Source: an uncultured Flavobacteriales bacterium
GTDB taxonomy: Bacteria > Bacteroidota > Bacteroidia > Flavobacteriales > Crocinitomicaceae
Direction of reading: 5' to 3'
DNA length: 64,000 nucleotides
Assembly (NCBI GenBank): GCA_946479285.1
Contig: CAMLFH010000014.1
Coordinates: 1 to 64,000 of the forward strand
Shown piece after piece: positions 50,240-59,216 of this stretch. Below the pieces are notes generated by a model. That model saw only the letters and a list, made by a program, of their open reading frames with translations. It was not told where the DNA came from and searched no databases. Each line of letters begins with the position of its first letter. The stretch's first letter is position 1. The translations under genes were made by a program, and so were the position numbers.

Positions 50240-51147
50240 GAATTGCCTTAGCACAATACCCGATCACTTTCCACCGGTCACTGGAAGATTGGAAAAATCA
50301 TACGGAACAATGGATAGCTGATGCCTGCTCGCAAGGGGCTCAGATTCTTACTTTCCCGGAATACGGAAGCATGGAATTGACGTCCCTGTTCGCAGAAGCC
50401 GTTCGAAATGATCTTAAGTTTCAGATCGGTCAGATGCAGGAGCTTCTGCCGGATTTCATCCAAATCTTTCAAACACTTGCACAGAAATACAATTGTGTGA
50501 TCGTTGCTCCGAGTTTTCCGGTGATGCTGGCAGATAGAACCGTGAATAGGTGTTTTGTATTTACCAAGAGCGCTTATTCCTTCCAGGACAAGCATTTCAT
50601 GACGCGTTTCGAAGATGAATCCTGGGGAATTTCGAGTTCCGACGGAGCTTTGCGGTTGTTTGATACTCCTTTCGGGAAATTCGGCATTCAGATCTGTTTC
50701 GATATTGAATTCCCGATCGGAGGACATTTACTGGCCGAAGCCGGTGCGGAATTTATTCTCGTTCCGTCTTGCACAGAAACGCAGAAAGGTGCAGCACGTG
50801 TGCATATTGGTGCGCGGGCCAGAGCTATGGAACAGCAAATCTATACAGGTGTTGCTCAAACCATTAACGAAGCATTGTGGTCGCCGGCTGTGGATATCAA
50901 TTACGGGTATACCGCTTTCTACTCCTCTCCGGACGGCGATTTCAACGACGAAGGAATTCTTGCAAAAGAAGAAGCTCAACAAGCCGGATGGCTGATCGAA
51001 ACTATAGATCTTTCCCAAAACAAAGAAATTCGTCAGAACGGACAGGTGTTGAATTTTAAGCACAGTCAGAGACAAGAGATCACAGATGGAACCTGCTTTG
51101 TGGAAATGGTTTCGATGAAACAGGATTTTTCAGTTACAGCAGAGTAA
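50230..51147 (+). CDS. Carbon-nitrogen hydrolase (nitrilase superfamily)
   Basis: A 305-residue amidohydrolase. Catalytic Glu44 (FPEYG), Lys121 (QDKHFMT) and Cys156 (IQICFDIEFP) are all present. The start is ATG 50230, overlapping the GNAT stop; TTG 50218 is also possible. It probably hydrolyses an amide related to the partner GNAT's product; the substrate is not known. Confidence 0.88.
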   Translation: MEVRIALAQYPITFHRSLEDWKNHTEQWIADACSQGAQILTFPEYGSMELTSLFAEAVRNDLKFQIGQMQELLPDFIQIFQTLAQKYNCVIVAPSFPVMLADRTVNRCFVFTKSAYSFQDKHFMTRFEDESWGISSSDGALRLFDTPFGKFGIQICFDIEFPIGGHLLAEAGAEFILVPSCTETQKGAARVHIGARARAMEQQIYTGVAQTINEALWSPAVDINYGYTAFYSSPDGDFNDEGILAKEEAQQAGWLIETIDLSQNKEIRQNGQVLNFKHSQRQEITDGTCFVEMVSMKQDFSVTAE

Positions 51148-51160
51148 AAAACACAGAAAA

Positions 51161-52105
51161 ATGATTCGAATTATCCTCATTTGTTTATTAATCAGCTCGA
51201 AGCCATTTGTCTTTTGCCAGGTTAATCTCACAGAAGCAGAAAATTGGCACACACTAAACCTGAATGGAAAAGTAAAAACGATCAAAGAAGTTTCCTTTAA
51301 AGGGAAAAAAGTCACTAATGTGATTACAAAATCAGGCCCGGGATGGCAGTATGATTTTGAGAATGATTCCGAATCTTTCTTTGACACTTTGGGGAACCTG
51401 GTATTGGAAAACAACATTCAACTACCGCAAAAAGAAATCGTTTACAGCATCAAAACCAATGATCAAAACCAAATTATTTCATTAAACCGTCCCTTTTTTA
51501 CACATGAATTCTCATACGATTCATTAAATCGGATTGTGAGTTCCTGGAAATCGAGTAAACCCGCAAAAACAAATTCAAAAGGCAGCAATCCAGCTGAAAA
51601 AGCGGTTGTTAAAAGCTACTACACCTATTTTTACGACAGTACCAATCTGTTGGTGAAAGCAGAAATCCTGGACGAAAATTCGAATCAAATCGGAGTAGAA
51701 ACCTTTCAATACAATGTGAAAAGAGACCTCGTTATTCATCGTTTGGTCCAGGGAGAATATACCGAAACACATCAGTATGATTACAACGACGCAGGGCAAT
51801 TGATTCGGCACGAATGGCGTGACAGCAAGGAAGGAATTTTGGAGACAACTGCCTACACTTACAAAAATGGTGTAAAAGCTACTGAGCGCTGGACCGATTA
51901 TGCGAATGGAAGACCCGACGGTTACATCGAAGACACCTTTTTAAATGGAAACTCCATTAAATCGGTAGAAATGGATACAGACGGAGAATCATCCGTGATT
52001 GAAACGTGCATTTATCAGTTGGATGATCACGGAAACTGGATTAAAAAAACGATCATTTTTGATGGAAGTTATTTCGTGGTGGAACGAACTATTGAATATT
52101 ATTAA
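51161..52105 (+). CDS. Hypothetical secreted protein with YD/RHS-like repeats
   Basis: A 314-residue secreted protein: signal peptide (MIRIILICLLISSKPFVFCQ), then repeats of the form EFSYDSLNRIVSSW, TETHQYDYNDAGQLIRHEW and TAYTYKNGVKATERW, resembling the YD repeats of RHS-type proteins but without a toxin tip. It could be a surface protein. 14 bp after the nitrilase gene, so possibly co-transcribed with it. Confidence 0.68.
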   Translation: MIRIILICLLISSKPFVFCQVNLTEAENWHTLNLNGKVKTIKEVSFKGKKVTNVITKSGPGWQYDFENDSESFFDTLGNLVLENNIQLPQKEIVYSIKTNDQNQIISLNRPFFTHEFSYDSLNRIVSSWKSSKPAKTNSKGSNPAEKAVVKSYYTYFYDSTNLLVKAEILDENSNQIGVETFQYNVKRDLVIHRLVQGEYTETHQYDYNDAGQLIRHEWRDSKEGILETTAYTYKNGVKATERWTDYANGRPDGYIEDTFLNGNSIKSVEMDTDGESSVIETCIYQLDDHGNWIKKTIIFDGSYFVVERTIEYY

Positions 52106-52150
52106 AATCAAGCAATTACAAATTGTTTAATTTAGTCCAAATAATTACCT

Positions 52151-52453
52151 ATGTCTATCTTCTTTTTCTTTCTTATTCCGGCAGCTAGCATTGCTTTGTT
52201 ATTTGCTAAAGACAGGGATCCGGCCAGAAAAACAGTAATGGATGTATTAATCGGGGCAAACTGTCTCTTATATCTTTACCCGATAATCCAGGCTTATTTG
52301 AACACTCCAAAAGGTGAAAGTATCTATGATGAAAACAAAGGTGGCGGAGCAGCACTTTGGATGTACATTTACATTCTTCCCATTACGATCATCGCGTTTA
52401 TTATATTCCTGATATTAAAGAGCGTCTTTGCTCCAAAAACAGATTCAGAATAA
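52151..52453 (+). CDS. Hypothetical two-to-three-helix membrane protein
   Basis: A 100-residue protein with hydrophobic segments FFFFLIPAASIALLF, VLIGANCLLYLYPIIQ and YIYILPITIIAFIIFLI. No family recognised. Confidence 0.6.
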   Translation: MSIFFFFLIPAASIALLFAKDRDPARKTVMDVLIGANCLLYLYPIIQAYLNTPKGESIYDENKGGGAALWMYIYILPITIIAFIIFLILKSVFAPKTDSE

Positions 52454-52667
52454 GCAAGTAAGGATTCCTCCTAAAATCAATGAACCGGATACATTGGGCA
52501 CCGATTTTTTTGAGCAGATACTTCAGTCAAATCCATCACAAAATCAGGATTCTATCCGGGATAAATTGAAGGAATTAATCACCAGTTGCAAAAAATCACT
52601 AAAAAGACCAATTAATCTCTTTGCACAAATCATCAGGATCTTGTTTTTCACTACCTTAAGATCATGA
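52428..52667 (+). pseudogene. Possible gene remnant or spurious frame
   Basis: A 79-codon open frame that has only a TTG start inside the previous gene. Its translation (INEPDTLGTDFFEQILQSN) looks protein-like and not repetitive, but the frame lacks a plausible start and the following gene begins at its stop. It may be a fragment of a degraded gene. Low confidence. Confidence 0.25.
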
Positions 52668-54025
52668 AAAAATTCATTGATCAGCAACGGCAATTCTTCG
52701 ATTCCAATCAAACAAAGGACCTGAATTTTAGAAAAGAACAGCTTCAGAAGCTCAAAACGCTTTTGTTGTCGAACCAGAATCGATTCAATGAAGCCATTTA
52801 TGCTGATTTCGGGAAATCTCCGTTTGAAACTTTGACCAATGAATTCGGGTTGGTGTTTTTGGATATCGATGAAGCCTGCCGCAAGTTGAACCGCTGGGCA
52901 AAATGGAAACGTGTGCGTACCAACCTGGTGAGTTTTCCGGGGAAAAGCTACATGATTCCCGAACCATTAGGTGTTTCTTTGATCATCGGTGCGTGGAATT
53001 ATCCGTATCAATTGTCTTTAGCTCCGGCTGTTGCTGCTATTGCGGCGGGAAATACGGTTATTTTAAAACCCAGTGAATTGCCTTCCAATACGAGCAGGAT
53101 CTTAGCCGAATTGATCAATACTAATTTCCACCCGGGATTTTTCCATGTAGTAGAAGGCGGAATTGATGAAACCACTGCACTTCTGGAACAACGCTTCGAC
53201 AAAATCTTCTTTACCGGAAGTACCAACGTTGGAAAAGTTGTTTACCAGGCCGCAGCAAAAAATCTCACTCCTGTTACATTGGAATTAGGCGGAAAAAGTC
53301 CGGCTATTTTTACGGAAGGCGCGAATCTCAAAATGGGGATCAGGCGGCTCATATGGGCAAAATTCCTGAATTCCGGTCAAACCTGCATCGCTCCGGATTA
53401 TGTATTGCTTCCCAAATCGATGAAGGACGAATTCCTGCAATTGGCCAAAGAAGAAATCGAATTGGCCTCCTACTCTATGGAAAATGGGAATTACATTCAA
53501 ATAATCAACGACCGGAATGTACAGCGATTGAAAAAACTGATTGATCCGGATAAAGTTTACTTCGGAGGTGAAATTCGGGAAGATCTGCGGATCATCCGGC
53601 CTACTTTGATGCACAATGTAGCTTTCAACGATGCAGTTATGCACGAAGAAATCTTCGGACCAATCCTGCCTGTTATCACTTATGATTCATTGGACGAAGC
53701 AATTTCAGAAGTGAAAAAACTAGAAAAGCCATTGTCCTGTTACATCTTTACGAACGATTCTTCTCTTAAACGGAAATTATTGAATGAACTTTCATTTGGC
53801 GGCGGAGCTGTAAATGATGCCCTGATGCATATTGCCAATAGTAGCTTGCCTTTTGGAGGAGTTGGAAACAGCGGCATGGGTTCTTACCACGGTGAAGCGG
53901 GTTTTAGGACCTTTTCGCATTACAAAAGTATCCTGGAGAAAGGAAACTGGCTGGAAACCAAAATGAAGTATTCTCCCTATTCCGAAAACAAATTGAAGTG
54001 GATTAAACGCTTTATGGGGCTGTAG
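52664..54025 (+). CDS. Aldehyde dehydrogenase family protein
   Basis: A 453-residue NAD(P)-dependent aldehyde dehydrogenase of the ALDH3-like group. Landmarks: IIGAWNYPYQLSLAPAVAAIAAGNTVILKPSE (cofactor binding), FFTGSTNVGK, LELGGKSPAIF (catalytic Glu), NSGQTCIAPDY (catalytic Cys), HEEIFGPILPVI and PFGGVGNSGMGSYHGEAGF. All active-site residues are present. Substrate not known. Confidence 0.92.
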   Translation: MKKFIDQQRQFFDSNQTKDLNFRKEQLQKLKTLLLSNQNRFNEAIYADFGKSPFETLTNEFGLVFLDIDEACRKLNRWAKWKRVRTNLVSFPGKSYMIPEPLGVSLIIGAWNYPYQLSLAPAVAAIAAGNTVILKPSELPSNTSRILAELINTNFHPGFFHVVEGGIDETTALLEQRFDKIFFTGSTNVGKVVYQAAAKNLTPVTLELGGKSPAIFTEGANLKMGIRRLIWAKFLNSGQTCIAPDYVLLPKSMKDEFLQLAKEEIELASYSMENGNYIQIINDRNVQRLKKLIDPDKVYFGGEIREDLRIIRPTLMHNVAFNDAVMHEEIFGPILPVITYDSLDEAISEVKKLEKPLSCYIFTNDSSLKRKLLNELSFGGGAVNDALMHIANSSLPFGGVGNSGMGSYHGEAGFRTFSHYKSILEKGNWLETKMKYSPYSENKLKWIKRFMGL

Positions 54026-54033
54026 TTAATTCA

Positions 54034-54121
54034 AAATGATGAAACGCTTGCGCTAAAGCTTGTGCCATCGCTAAAGCTATTTGCGACACGCGATCAGCGC
54101 AGGCGCATGCAAAATTCAAAA
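54034..54121. repeat. 88-bp dispersed repeat, copy 2
   Basis: Differs from copy 1 (31616-31703) at three positions, in the same orientation and again just after a gene's stop. No coding function is seen. Confidence 0.85.
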
Positions 54122-54234
54122 ATTTGGAACTGTCAAACACAACACTTAATCTGTAAATGATGTAAAAGAATTTCCCGATTTGTACTATTTTTCTTCCCCT
54201 ATTTTCTTAACTTATGGGTATAAATACAAAAGTC

Positions 54235-54549
54235 ATGAGCACAGACAAATCAAACAAAAAAGACGGCCAGCCGCAACCGACAGGAAAAGAGAAAGAGCAA
54301 TTCCCCGGATATCCTGTTTATCCTGCAAGTGAAGACATTTACAGTACAGATAAAGAAGAAATAGACCTGGATCCGGAAGATCCGGCTAAAAAGAAGCAAT
54401 CCAATGAAACTTCCCTGGATAAAAATTTGGATGTACCAGGTTCAGAACTGGACGATGAACAGGAAGACACCGGCAATGAAGACGAGGAGAATAATTATTA
54501 CAGTTTAGGAGGCGACAATCACAACGACCTGGAAGAAGACAATGATTGA
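54235..54549 (+). CDS. Acidic disordered protein, stress-island type
   Basis: A 104-residue soluble protein rich in Asp/Glu. GYPVYPASEDIYS, DVPGSELDDEQED and DEENNYYSLGGDNHNDLEEDND form a conserved pattern that I recall from Bacteroidota, often near stress genes. It has no predicted globular domain. ATG 54214 is an alternative start. Function unknown. Confidence 0.65.
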   Translation: MSTDKSNKKDGQPQPTGKEKEQFPGYPVYPASEDIYSTDKEEIDLDPEDPAKKKQSNETSLDKNLDVPGSELDDEQEDTGNEDEENNYYSLGGDNHNDLEEDND

Positions 54550-54672
54550 CTTCAAGGAATAATAGGTTGAAAATAATTGATTTTGTGAGAACCCTGCGGG
54601 TGATTCAAGTGAATTAAGTTGTTGATCTGTATTTAAAAGGTAGGAGTTTAATCAAATGGATCGTTTTAAAAG

Positions 54673-55230
54673 TTAGAATGCTTCCAGGTTGCTTCTTTCG
54701 TGTCTTGTTTGTCTGAAAAAAGATGGAGAAAGCCCTGTAATTTTCTTGAATTGATTGGACAAATGGGCAACGCTGCTATAATTCAACTTGTAGGAAATCT
54801 CTGTGAGATTCATTTCATCATACATTAAAAGCTCCTTAACGCGCTCAATTTTGTTCATGATAATAAACTGCTGAATGGTGATTCCTTTGACTTTCGAAAA
54901 CACATTCGATAGATACGTATAATCGTAATTCAGTTTTTCACTGATATAATCCGAATAATTCACTTTGGGTGCTTCATCCGAATAATGAACCATTTCAATC
55001 ACCACACCTTTGATTTGTTCAATCAGAATACTTGTGCGGTCTTCTAACAATTCTAATCCACATTGCGCTAAATTTACGCGGATCTTTTCACGAAGTTCAT
55101 CCGAAACATGTTCTTTCACCTCTACTACTCCCAAATCTACTCTACTGGGACGAATCCCCAGACTTGCAAGCTCTTCTTTCACGATCATCTTACAACGAAG
55201 ACTTACCATGTATTTTATAAATAACTTCAT
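54673..55230 (-). CDS. AraC family regulator with degenerate HMA-like N-domain
   Basis: A 185-residue regulator. C-terminal AraC helix-turn-helix (about 85-185): DYISEKLNYDYTYLSNVFSKVKG, then MNLTEISYKLNYSSVAHLSNQFKKITG. The N-terminus MVSLRCKMIVKEELASLG resembles a heavy-metal-associated domain whose first CxxC Cys is replaced. It likely senses a ligand or stress. Located at the edge of a group of stress-type genes. Confidence 0.8.
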   Translation of the reverse strand: MKLFIKYMVSLRCKMIVKEELASLGIRPSRVDLGVVEVKEHVSDELREKIRVNLAQCGLELLEDRTSILIEQIKGVVIEMVHYSDEAPKVNYSDYISEKLNYDYTYLSNVFSKVKGITIQQFIIMNKIERVKELLMYDEMNLTEISYKLNYSSVAHLSNQFKKITGLSPSFFRQTRHERSNLEAF

Positions 55231-55446
55231 CTTGCTTAATTTTTTAAAAATTAAAAACTTTTACGCATTTTAGTTATTCAGGCTTCAGCAACCTCTTGGT
55301 GTTCTTTATTAAAAATTTTCGCTATAAACTATTGTAATGGGTATGAATTGAGTGTAAGATAAGACGAATTTATTTGTTGACAAACTCTACTGTTATGTTT
55401 TATAATTATTTCACAATTCGTTTACTCTCCGTTTAAATAAAAAAAA

Positions 55447-55478
55447 GACCATTCAACAAGTAAAATTGCCGAATGGTC
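55447..55478 (-). terminator. Terminator of the Lmo0937-like gene
   Basis: GACCATTC and GAATGGTC arms (8 bp); a run of A before the left arm is a U-run on the minus strand. Confidence 0.7.
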
Positions 55479-55503
55479 TCCCTATTATGTATCGAGTGGT
55501 GTG

Positions 55504-55656
55504 CTAATTTCTCCGACCTGGAATTAATTGTAAAACGATTGCTATTAGTGCAATCACTAATATTAAATGAAATAAACCGCCTGTATGGTAACCAAAGTAT
55601 CCGATGGCCCAACCGATAATTACGATAATTGCTATAGTACTCAATATTGCTCTCAT
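55504..55656 (-). CDS. Lmo0937-type small membrane protein
   Basis: A 50-residue protein (MRAILSTIAIIVIIGWAIGY, then FGYHTGGLFHLILVIALIAI) with two hydrophobic helices joined by a GYHTGG turn, matching the Lmo0937 family. Often found with general stress genes in Bacteroidota. Too short for most ORF screens, but the family match is good. Confidence 0.75.
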   Translation of the reverse strand: MRAILSTIAIIVIIGWAIGYFGYHTGGLFHLILVIALIAIVLQLIPGRRN

Positions 55657-55863
55657 GATTTCTTGTATTAAATTGGTAAATATTCATCCCACTGCTTTCG
55701 AAAGCGGGACCTTGCTTGTTAGTATTTAAAATTGACTGACCAGTTGAACTGTTGCGATGGATTTTATCGAAAGCGATGCTTTCTCTTGTAAACAAAAGGA
55801 GTTACCCTGGAGAAACCCCTTTCGAAACTAATCTAACTTAACCTATCAACTGTATTATTTGTA

Positions 55864-56301
55864 TTACTTTACATTATCATTTCCGATATCTTTGAATGCT
55901 TTTCCAAGCTCATCCATATCGTTGTTAAATTCTCTTTTAAACTCCTGCCAGTTTTCTCTTCTTTCGCTTTTCATCTGGTTCATTCGAATTTCCATCTCCT
56001 CATTGCGTTTCTGAAGCTCATCTATGCGTTCATTTCTTCGTTGAATGGCATCCGCCCGTGCATTGACCCGTTCAGCTCTTAATCGATTAATTTCAGCTTT
56101 ATTGTTGTCGATATCAGCCTGAACAGATTCCCGATACGCTGCCCTTTCTTGTTCGTACTCCAACTGCGCCTGTTTTAAATCTTCTTTTGCGTCCTGTACC
56201 TCATCTGAAGCTTTTTCCATTTCTTCGGATTTTGATTGCATACAACTTGCCAGGAAAACTACCAGAAGAGATATTCCAAGGCGGAATATTATTTTCTTCA
56301 T
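55864..56301 (-). CDS. Coiled-coil lipoprotein
   Basis: A 145-residue lipoprotein (VFLASC lipobox in SLLVVFLASCMQ) followed by a long Glu/Lys/Arg/Gln-rich coiled coil (about 25-130) with no Cys or Pro. Function unknown; it may act in the envelope under stress, given its neighbours. Confidence 0.65.
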   Translation of the reverse strand: MKKIIFRLGISLLVVFLASCMQSKSEEMEKASDEVQDAKEDLKQAQLEYEQERAAYRESVQADIDNNKAEINRLRAERVNARADAIQRRNERIDELQKRNEEMEIRMNQMKSERRENWQEFKREFNNDMDELGKAFKDIGNDNVK

Positions 56302-56612
56302 GACTATCTAGATTAACCATGGATTTGTTTCCACTTAAACAAATGTGCCATTTAGAATCATTTAAATCATTGCAAGTTTTTTTAGAATTGTTGCATATTT
56401 TACAGAACTCTTAAGGAACGTTAAAAGGCGTTTCGACTACCTGTGTGCTCTGTAGATACGGGCATTCAACCATCCTATAAACTTTAAAGGCAATCATTTC
56501 GAGTCACAAAAAAAAGCGTCAGCCTAATGACTGACGCCTTTCTCTAGATAGAACCTAACATTTACTATTAGTCAACCTAATAGTAGCTGATGGTCTTTTC
56601 ACATCCAAACAG
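56302..56612. other. 311-bp intergenic region between CsbD and lipoprotein genes
   Basis: Holds the CsbD terminator (56516-56537) and probably the promoter of the lipoprotein gene (a CACATTTG near-match on the minus strand). No other gene seen. Confidence 0.5.
56516..56537 (-). terminator. Terminator of the CsbD-domain gene
   Basis: GCGTCAG and CTGACGC arms (7 bp) with an A-run on the left (U-run on the minus strand). Confidence 0.7.
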
Positions 56613-57266
56613 TTACAATGTGAAGCGATCTGCCTCATCATCAGACTCGTTAGAACGATTTGACTCATCATTTCTTTGATTAGAGTCATTGTTCTGATTG
56701 AACTGATTGAGAATTCCATGAACTTCATCACGAGATTTGTTGAGCTTTGTACCAAGCTGATCCATTAACTGATTTTCTTGTCCGGGTTGAAAATCAAGAT
56801 CCGAATCGTTTAGCTCATTGTATTTTTCTTTTAGTTGGGACGATTGCTGTCTCCAGTTTCCGGTAATTTGGAAAGGCGCAGTGTTTTGACCTGTTCCGGA
56901 ATTTGACTTCTGGTCGGAACCTTGGTTTGCATGCATATTTGTGCCTGTTCCTGAATTGGAATCCTGCTCATTCCCTCTCTCATTCCACTGGTTACCACTT
57001 GAGCTACCCTGGTTCTGATTGTTCTGACCGGAATTCCCCTGGTTCTCATTCCATTGATTACCGCCGGAATTTGCCTGGTTCGTTTGTGAACCCTGACCTT
57101 GTGTACTTTGACCTTGAGAACCGGAATTCCCCTGGTTTTGGTTAAAAGTCGTGTTCGGATTCGAACCTGTGGACTGATTTTGATTAGAACCCTGATTTTG
57201 GTTCTGATTTTCGCGATCACGATTTTGATTCGTGTCGTTTCCTGTGTTTCTCTCTTGCTCTGACAT
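56613..57266 (-). CDS. CsbD-like stress protein with N/Q-rich extension
   Basis: A 217-residue protein. Residues 1-130 are very rich in Asn, Gln, Gly and Ser (for example NQNQGNSGSQGQSTQGQ), probably disordered or prion-like. Residues about 132-190 form a CsbD domain: ITGNWRQQSSQLKEKYNELND, DLDFQPGQENQLMDQLG, KLNKSRDEVHGILNQF. CsbD proteins are sigma-B-type stress proteins of unknown role. The N/Q-rich extension is unusual for the family. The ATG 57326 is a longer alternative. Confidence 0.8.
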   Translation of the reverse strand: MSEQERNTGNDTNQNRDRENQNQNQGSNQNQSTGSNPNTTFNQNQGNSGSQGQSTQGQGSQTNQANSGGNQWNENQGNSGQNNQNQGSSSGNQWNERGNEQDSNSGTGTNMHANQGSDQKSNSGTGQNTAPFQITGNWRQQSSQLKEKYNELNDSDLDFQPGQENQLMDQLGTKLNKSRDEVHGILNQFNQNNDSNQRNDESNRSNESDDEADRFTL

Positions 57267-57382
57267 AATTGTATAATTTAATAATGACACCTCTGCTCTT
57301 TTCAAAGATCGTTCATTATCAACCAATTGTCCTTACAAAAAATTCCGGGATTATTACATAAATCGCAGGAAGGGAAATAGTT

Positions 57383-58231
57383 TTACTTCAGGAACTGGCT
57401 TTTTACATATTCAATATAATCTGCCTGAGAAGGAAGATCAGGAACATTGCATTTTTGCAGGTAAGGATAGATCTCCACCACCATCTTCTCCATCATTTCG
57501 AAGCTGTTTGCTGCTTTCGCAGCCTGGTAAGTGGTCATGAAATAATCATTGATCTTTCCAAGATATGCGTCCTGGTCTTTTACATTTTCTTCATTATCGA
57601 GGAATTCTTTGCTCAACGGAGATTTATAGTCATGGACCGCAGTTTTGAATACCTGAAGTTCTACCGGATCTTTCAAATTCAACCCCGGATATTTTTGATA
57701 ATACTCTGCCGCATATTTAGTCAATGAATCGTGCTCATTATCTGCCAAAACTTTTACAAAAGCTTTCAAATCTTCCCGCTTCTTTTTGGATTTCTGGTAG
57801 TTTTTATTCGCTGCAAAAACCGGATTTCCTTCCGGGTTGACCACTTCTTTTCCTTTTGAAAGTAATTGTTTCGCCTGCTGGCCTCCTACTACTTTAGCCA
57901 CCAACTCACCATTCGCATTAAAATAAAGCAAAGTTGGATAAGCGCTGATTCCGTATTTCTGCATCACTCCCGGACCATCATTCTTTTCACCGTCTAATTT
58001 CAGGGAAACAAAGTTTGCATTGTAGAAAGTGGTTACTTCCGGATCAATAAAAGAAGTTGCAGCCATTTGTTTACAAGGTCCGCACCAAACTGCAAAAACG
58101 TCTACGAATAGTGGTTTTTTAGCTTGTTTTGCTTTCGCAAGGGCTTCTTCCAAAGTTCCGTGTTCAAAAGTGATTTGACCAAAAGAATAAGTGCTTATGA
58201 ATGCTATTAGGGCAAGGAATGTCAGTTTCAT
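57383..58231 (-). CDS. Secreted thioredoxin-like protein
   Basis: A 282-residue protein: signal peptide (MKLTFLALIAFISTYSFGQ), then a thioredoxin domain with WCGPC and the cis-Pro SAYPTLLYF. A helical C-terminal region (about 150-280) is an extra extension. It probably reduces periplasmic disulfides or protects against oxidation. ATG 58267 is an alternative start, but 58231 gives a clean signal. Confidence 0.85.
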   Translation of the reverse strand: MKLTFLALIAFISTYSFGQITFEHGTLEEALAKAKQAKKPLFVDVFAVWCGPCKQMAATSFIDPEVTTFYNANFVSLKLDGEKNDGPGVMQKYGISAYPTLLYFNANGELVAKVVGGQQAKQLLSKGKEVVNPEGNPVFAANKNYQKSKKKREDLKAFVKVLADNEHDSLTKYAAEYYQKYPGLNLKDPVELQVFKTAVHDYKSPLSKEFLDNEENVKDQDAYLGKINDYFMTTYQAAKAANSFEMMEKMVVEIYPYLQKCNVPDLPSQADYIEYVKSQFLK

Positions 58232-58296
58232 TGTTTCGTTTTTTTTGTTGAAGTTACGAAAAGACAAATATCAAGCCAAGAAAATTGAAAATTAAG

Positions 58297-58314
58297 TCCC
58301 GATAGCTATCGGGA
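58297..58314. repeat. Perfect 18-bp palindrome TCCCGATAGCTATCGGGA
   Basis: Shares the CCGATAGCTATCGG core with the palindrome at 3864-3881. Confidence 0.8.
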
Positions 58315-58352
58315 TGAAAAGCTAAAGAGGTTTAAAGGGTTTAAACAGTTCA

Positions 58353-58392
58353 ATTTGAACATTTGAACATTTGAACATTTGAACATTTGAAC
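58353..58392. repeat. Five-copy 8-bp tandem repeat (ATTTGAAC)
   Basis: Exactly five uninterrupted ATTTGAAC units, ending 3 bp from the stop codon of the hemerythrin-like gene. Likely slippage-prone microsatellite. Confidence 0.85.
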
Positions 58393-58395
58393 CCG

Positions 58396-59067
58396 TCATC
58401 CCAACAAATGTACTTCCAGTTCTACCAGACGAGGTAAAAGCACATCGTCTTCCAACACTGCGTGAATCGCCAGGTCTTTCTCGAAATATTCCAGCTGCGT
58501 CATGAAAATCCGGAAAGCCAGAGGAGTTTTTAATCCTTCGATATTTTGAGTAATCTTAGCCCGGACATCATTCAGGTCTTCTTCCAGGTTCGAATGATTC
58601 TCAAAGAATTGTTTCAATGTGAAATTCCCAAAACGCTCCCGGTCGATTGGTTTTCCCGATCGCTGGAACTCAAGCAATGATTCGATGTATGGAAAAAGGA
58701 ACACTTCTTCGTATTGAATGTGCGCTACCAGTTTCTTCTGGTAAGAAATAAAGAATCCGCACAACATCAGTAAAACATTATCCGAATTGGTCTGCTTGCT
58801 GTATAAATTGTAAATCGATTGTTCGATTTCAGGAAGCTTACTGTTCAAATAATTTCCGTGAGATTTTTTAAGCGCCTGCAGCAAATCTTGGATTGCTACA
58901 TCACGGATCAGGTCTTTCGGAAAATCGGTATGCCCTTCTTTGGCTAAATCAACTAACCGTTTTAAGGCATTATCGGAAGCTTCCAAAACAGGCATATTGT
59001 TCAGGCGCTCTTCTAACAAACGATCCGTCAAACTTGTCCCTGATTTTGTTTTTTGTCCTTCCTTCAT
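58396..59067 (-). CDS. Hemerythrin-like (HHE/RIC-type) protein
   Basis: A 223-residue helical protein with a probable di-iron pattern: KKSHGNYL, VAHIQYEEVFLFPYIE, FENHSNLEEDL and LAIHAVLEDDVLLPRL. This matches the hemerythrin HHE family and resembles RIC/YtfE iron-sulfur repair proteins, though the N-terminal domain of RIC is not clear. Preceded by a -7 element TAAATTTG. It may respond to nitrosative or oxidative stress. Confidence 0.82.
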   Translation of the reverse strand: MKEGQKTKSGTSLTDRLLEERLNNMPVLEASDNALKRLVDLAKEGHTDFPKDLIRDVAIQDLLQALKKSHGNYLNSKLPEIEQSIYNLYSKQTNSDNVLLMLCGFFISYQKKLVAHIQYEEVFLFPYIESLLEFQRSGKPIDRERFGNFTLKQFFENHSNLEEDLNDVRAKITQNIEGLKTPLAFRIFMTQLEYFEKDLAIHAVLEDDVLLPRLVELEVHLLG

Positions 59068-59100
59068 GTTCCTTCGTGAATTGTGATAATCAACTTAAAA

Positions 59101-59108
59101 CAAATTTA
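59101..59108 (-). promoter_or_regulatory. -7 promoter element of hemerythrin-like gene (TAAATTTG)
   Basis: A perfect TAnnTTTG with a TTG 20 nt upstream. Predicted start leaves a leader of about 30 nt. Confidence 0.55.
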
Positions 59109-59216
59109 CATAAGGCAACCAGCTTCATCAATACCATAAATGTGGTAAAGCAATTTTTTGATTGTTAAATTTTCAGCATGAAGAAGTCGTAACTTAGCAT
59201 CCACATTCGTTAGCTC

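Noticed and set aside
55433..55795. 120-codon open frame on the minus strand
   Set aside because: The real gene is the 50-residue Lmo0937-type frame; the larger frame is low complexity with no family match.
56831..57220. Ile/Arg-rich open frame on the minus strand
   Set aside because: It lies inside the CsbD gene in another frame; the composition is an artefact of the N/Q-rich region.
58353..58392. Possible CRISPR-like array
   Set aside because: Units are 8 bp without spacers, so it is a microsatellite.
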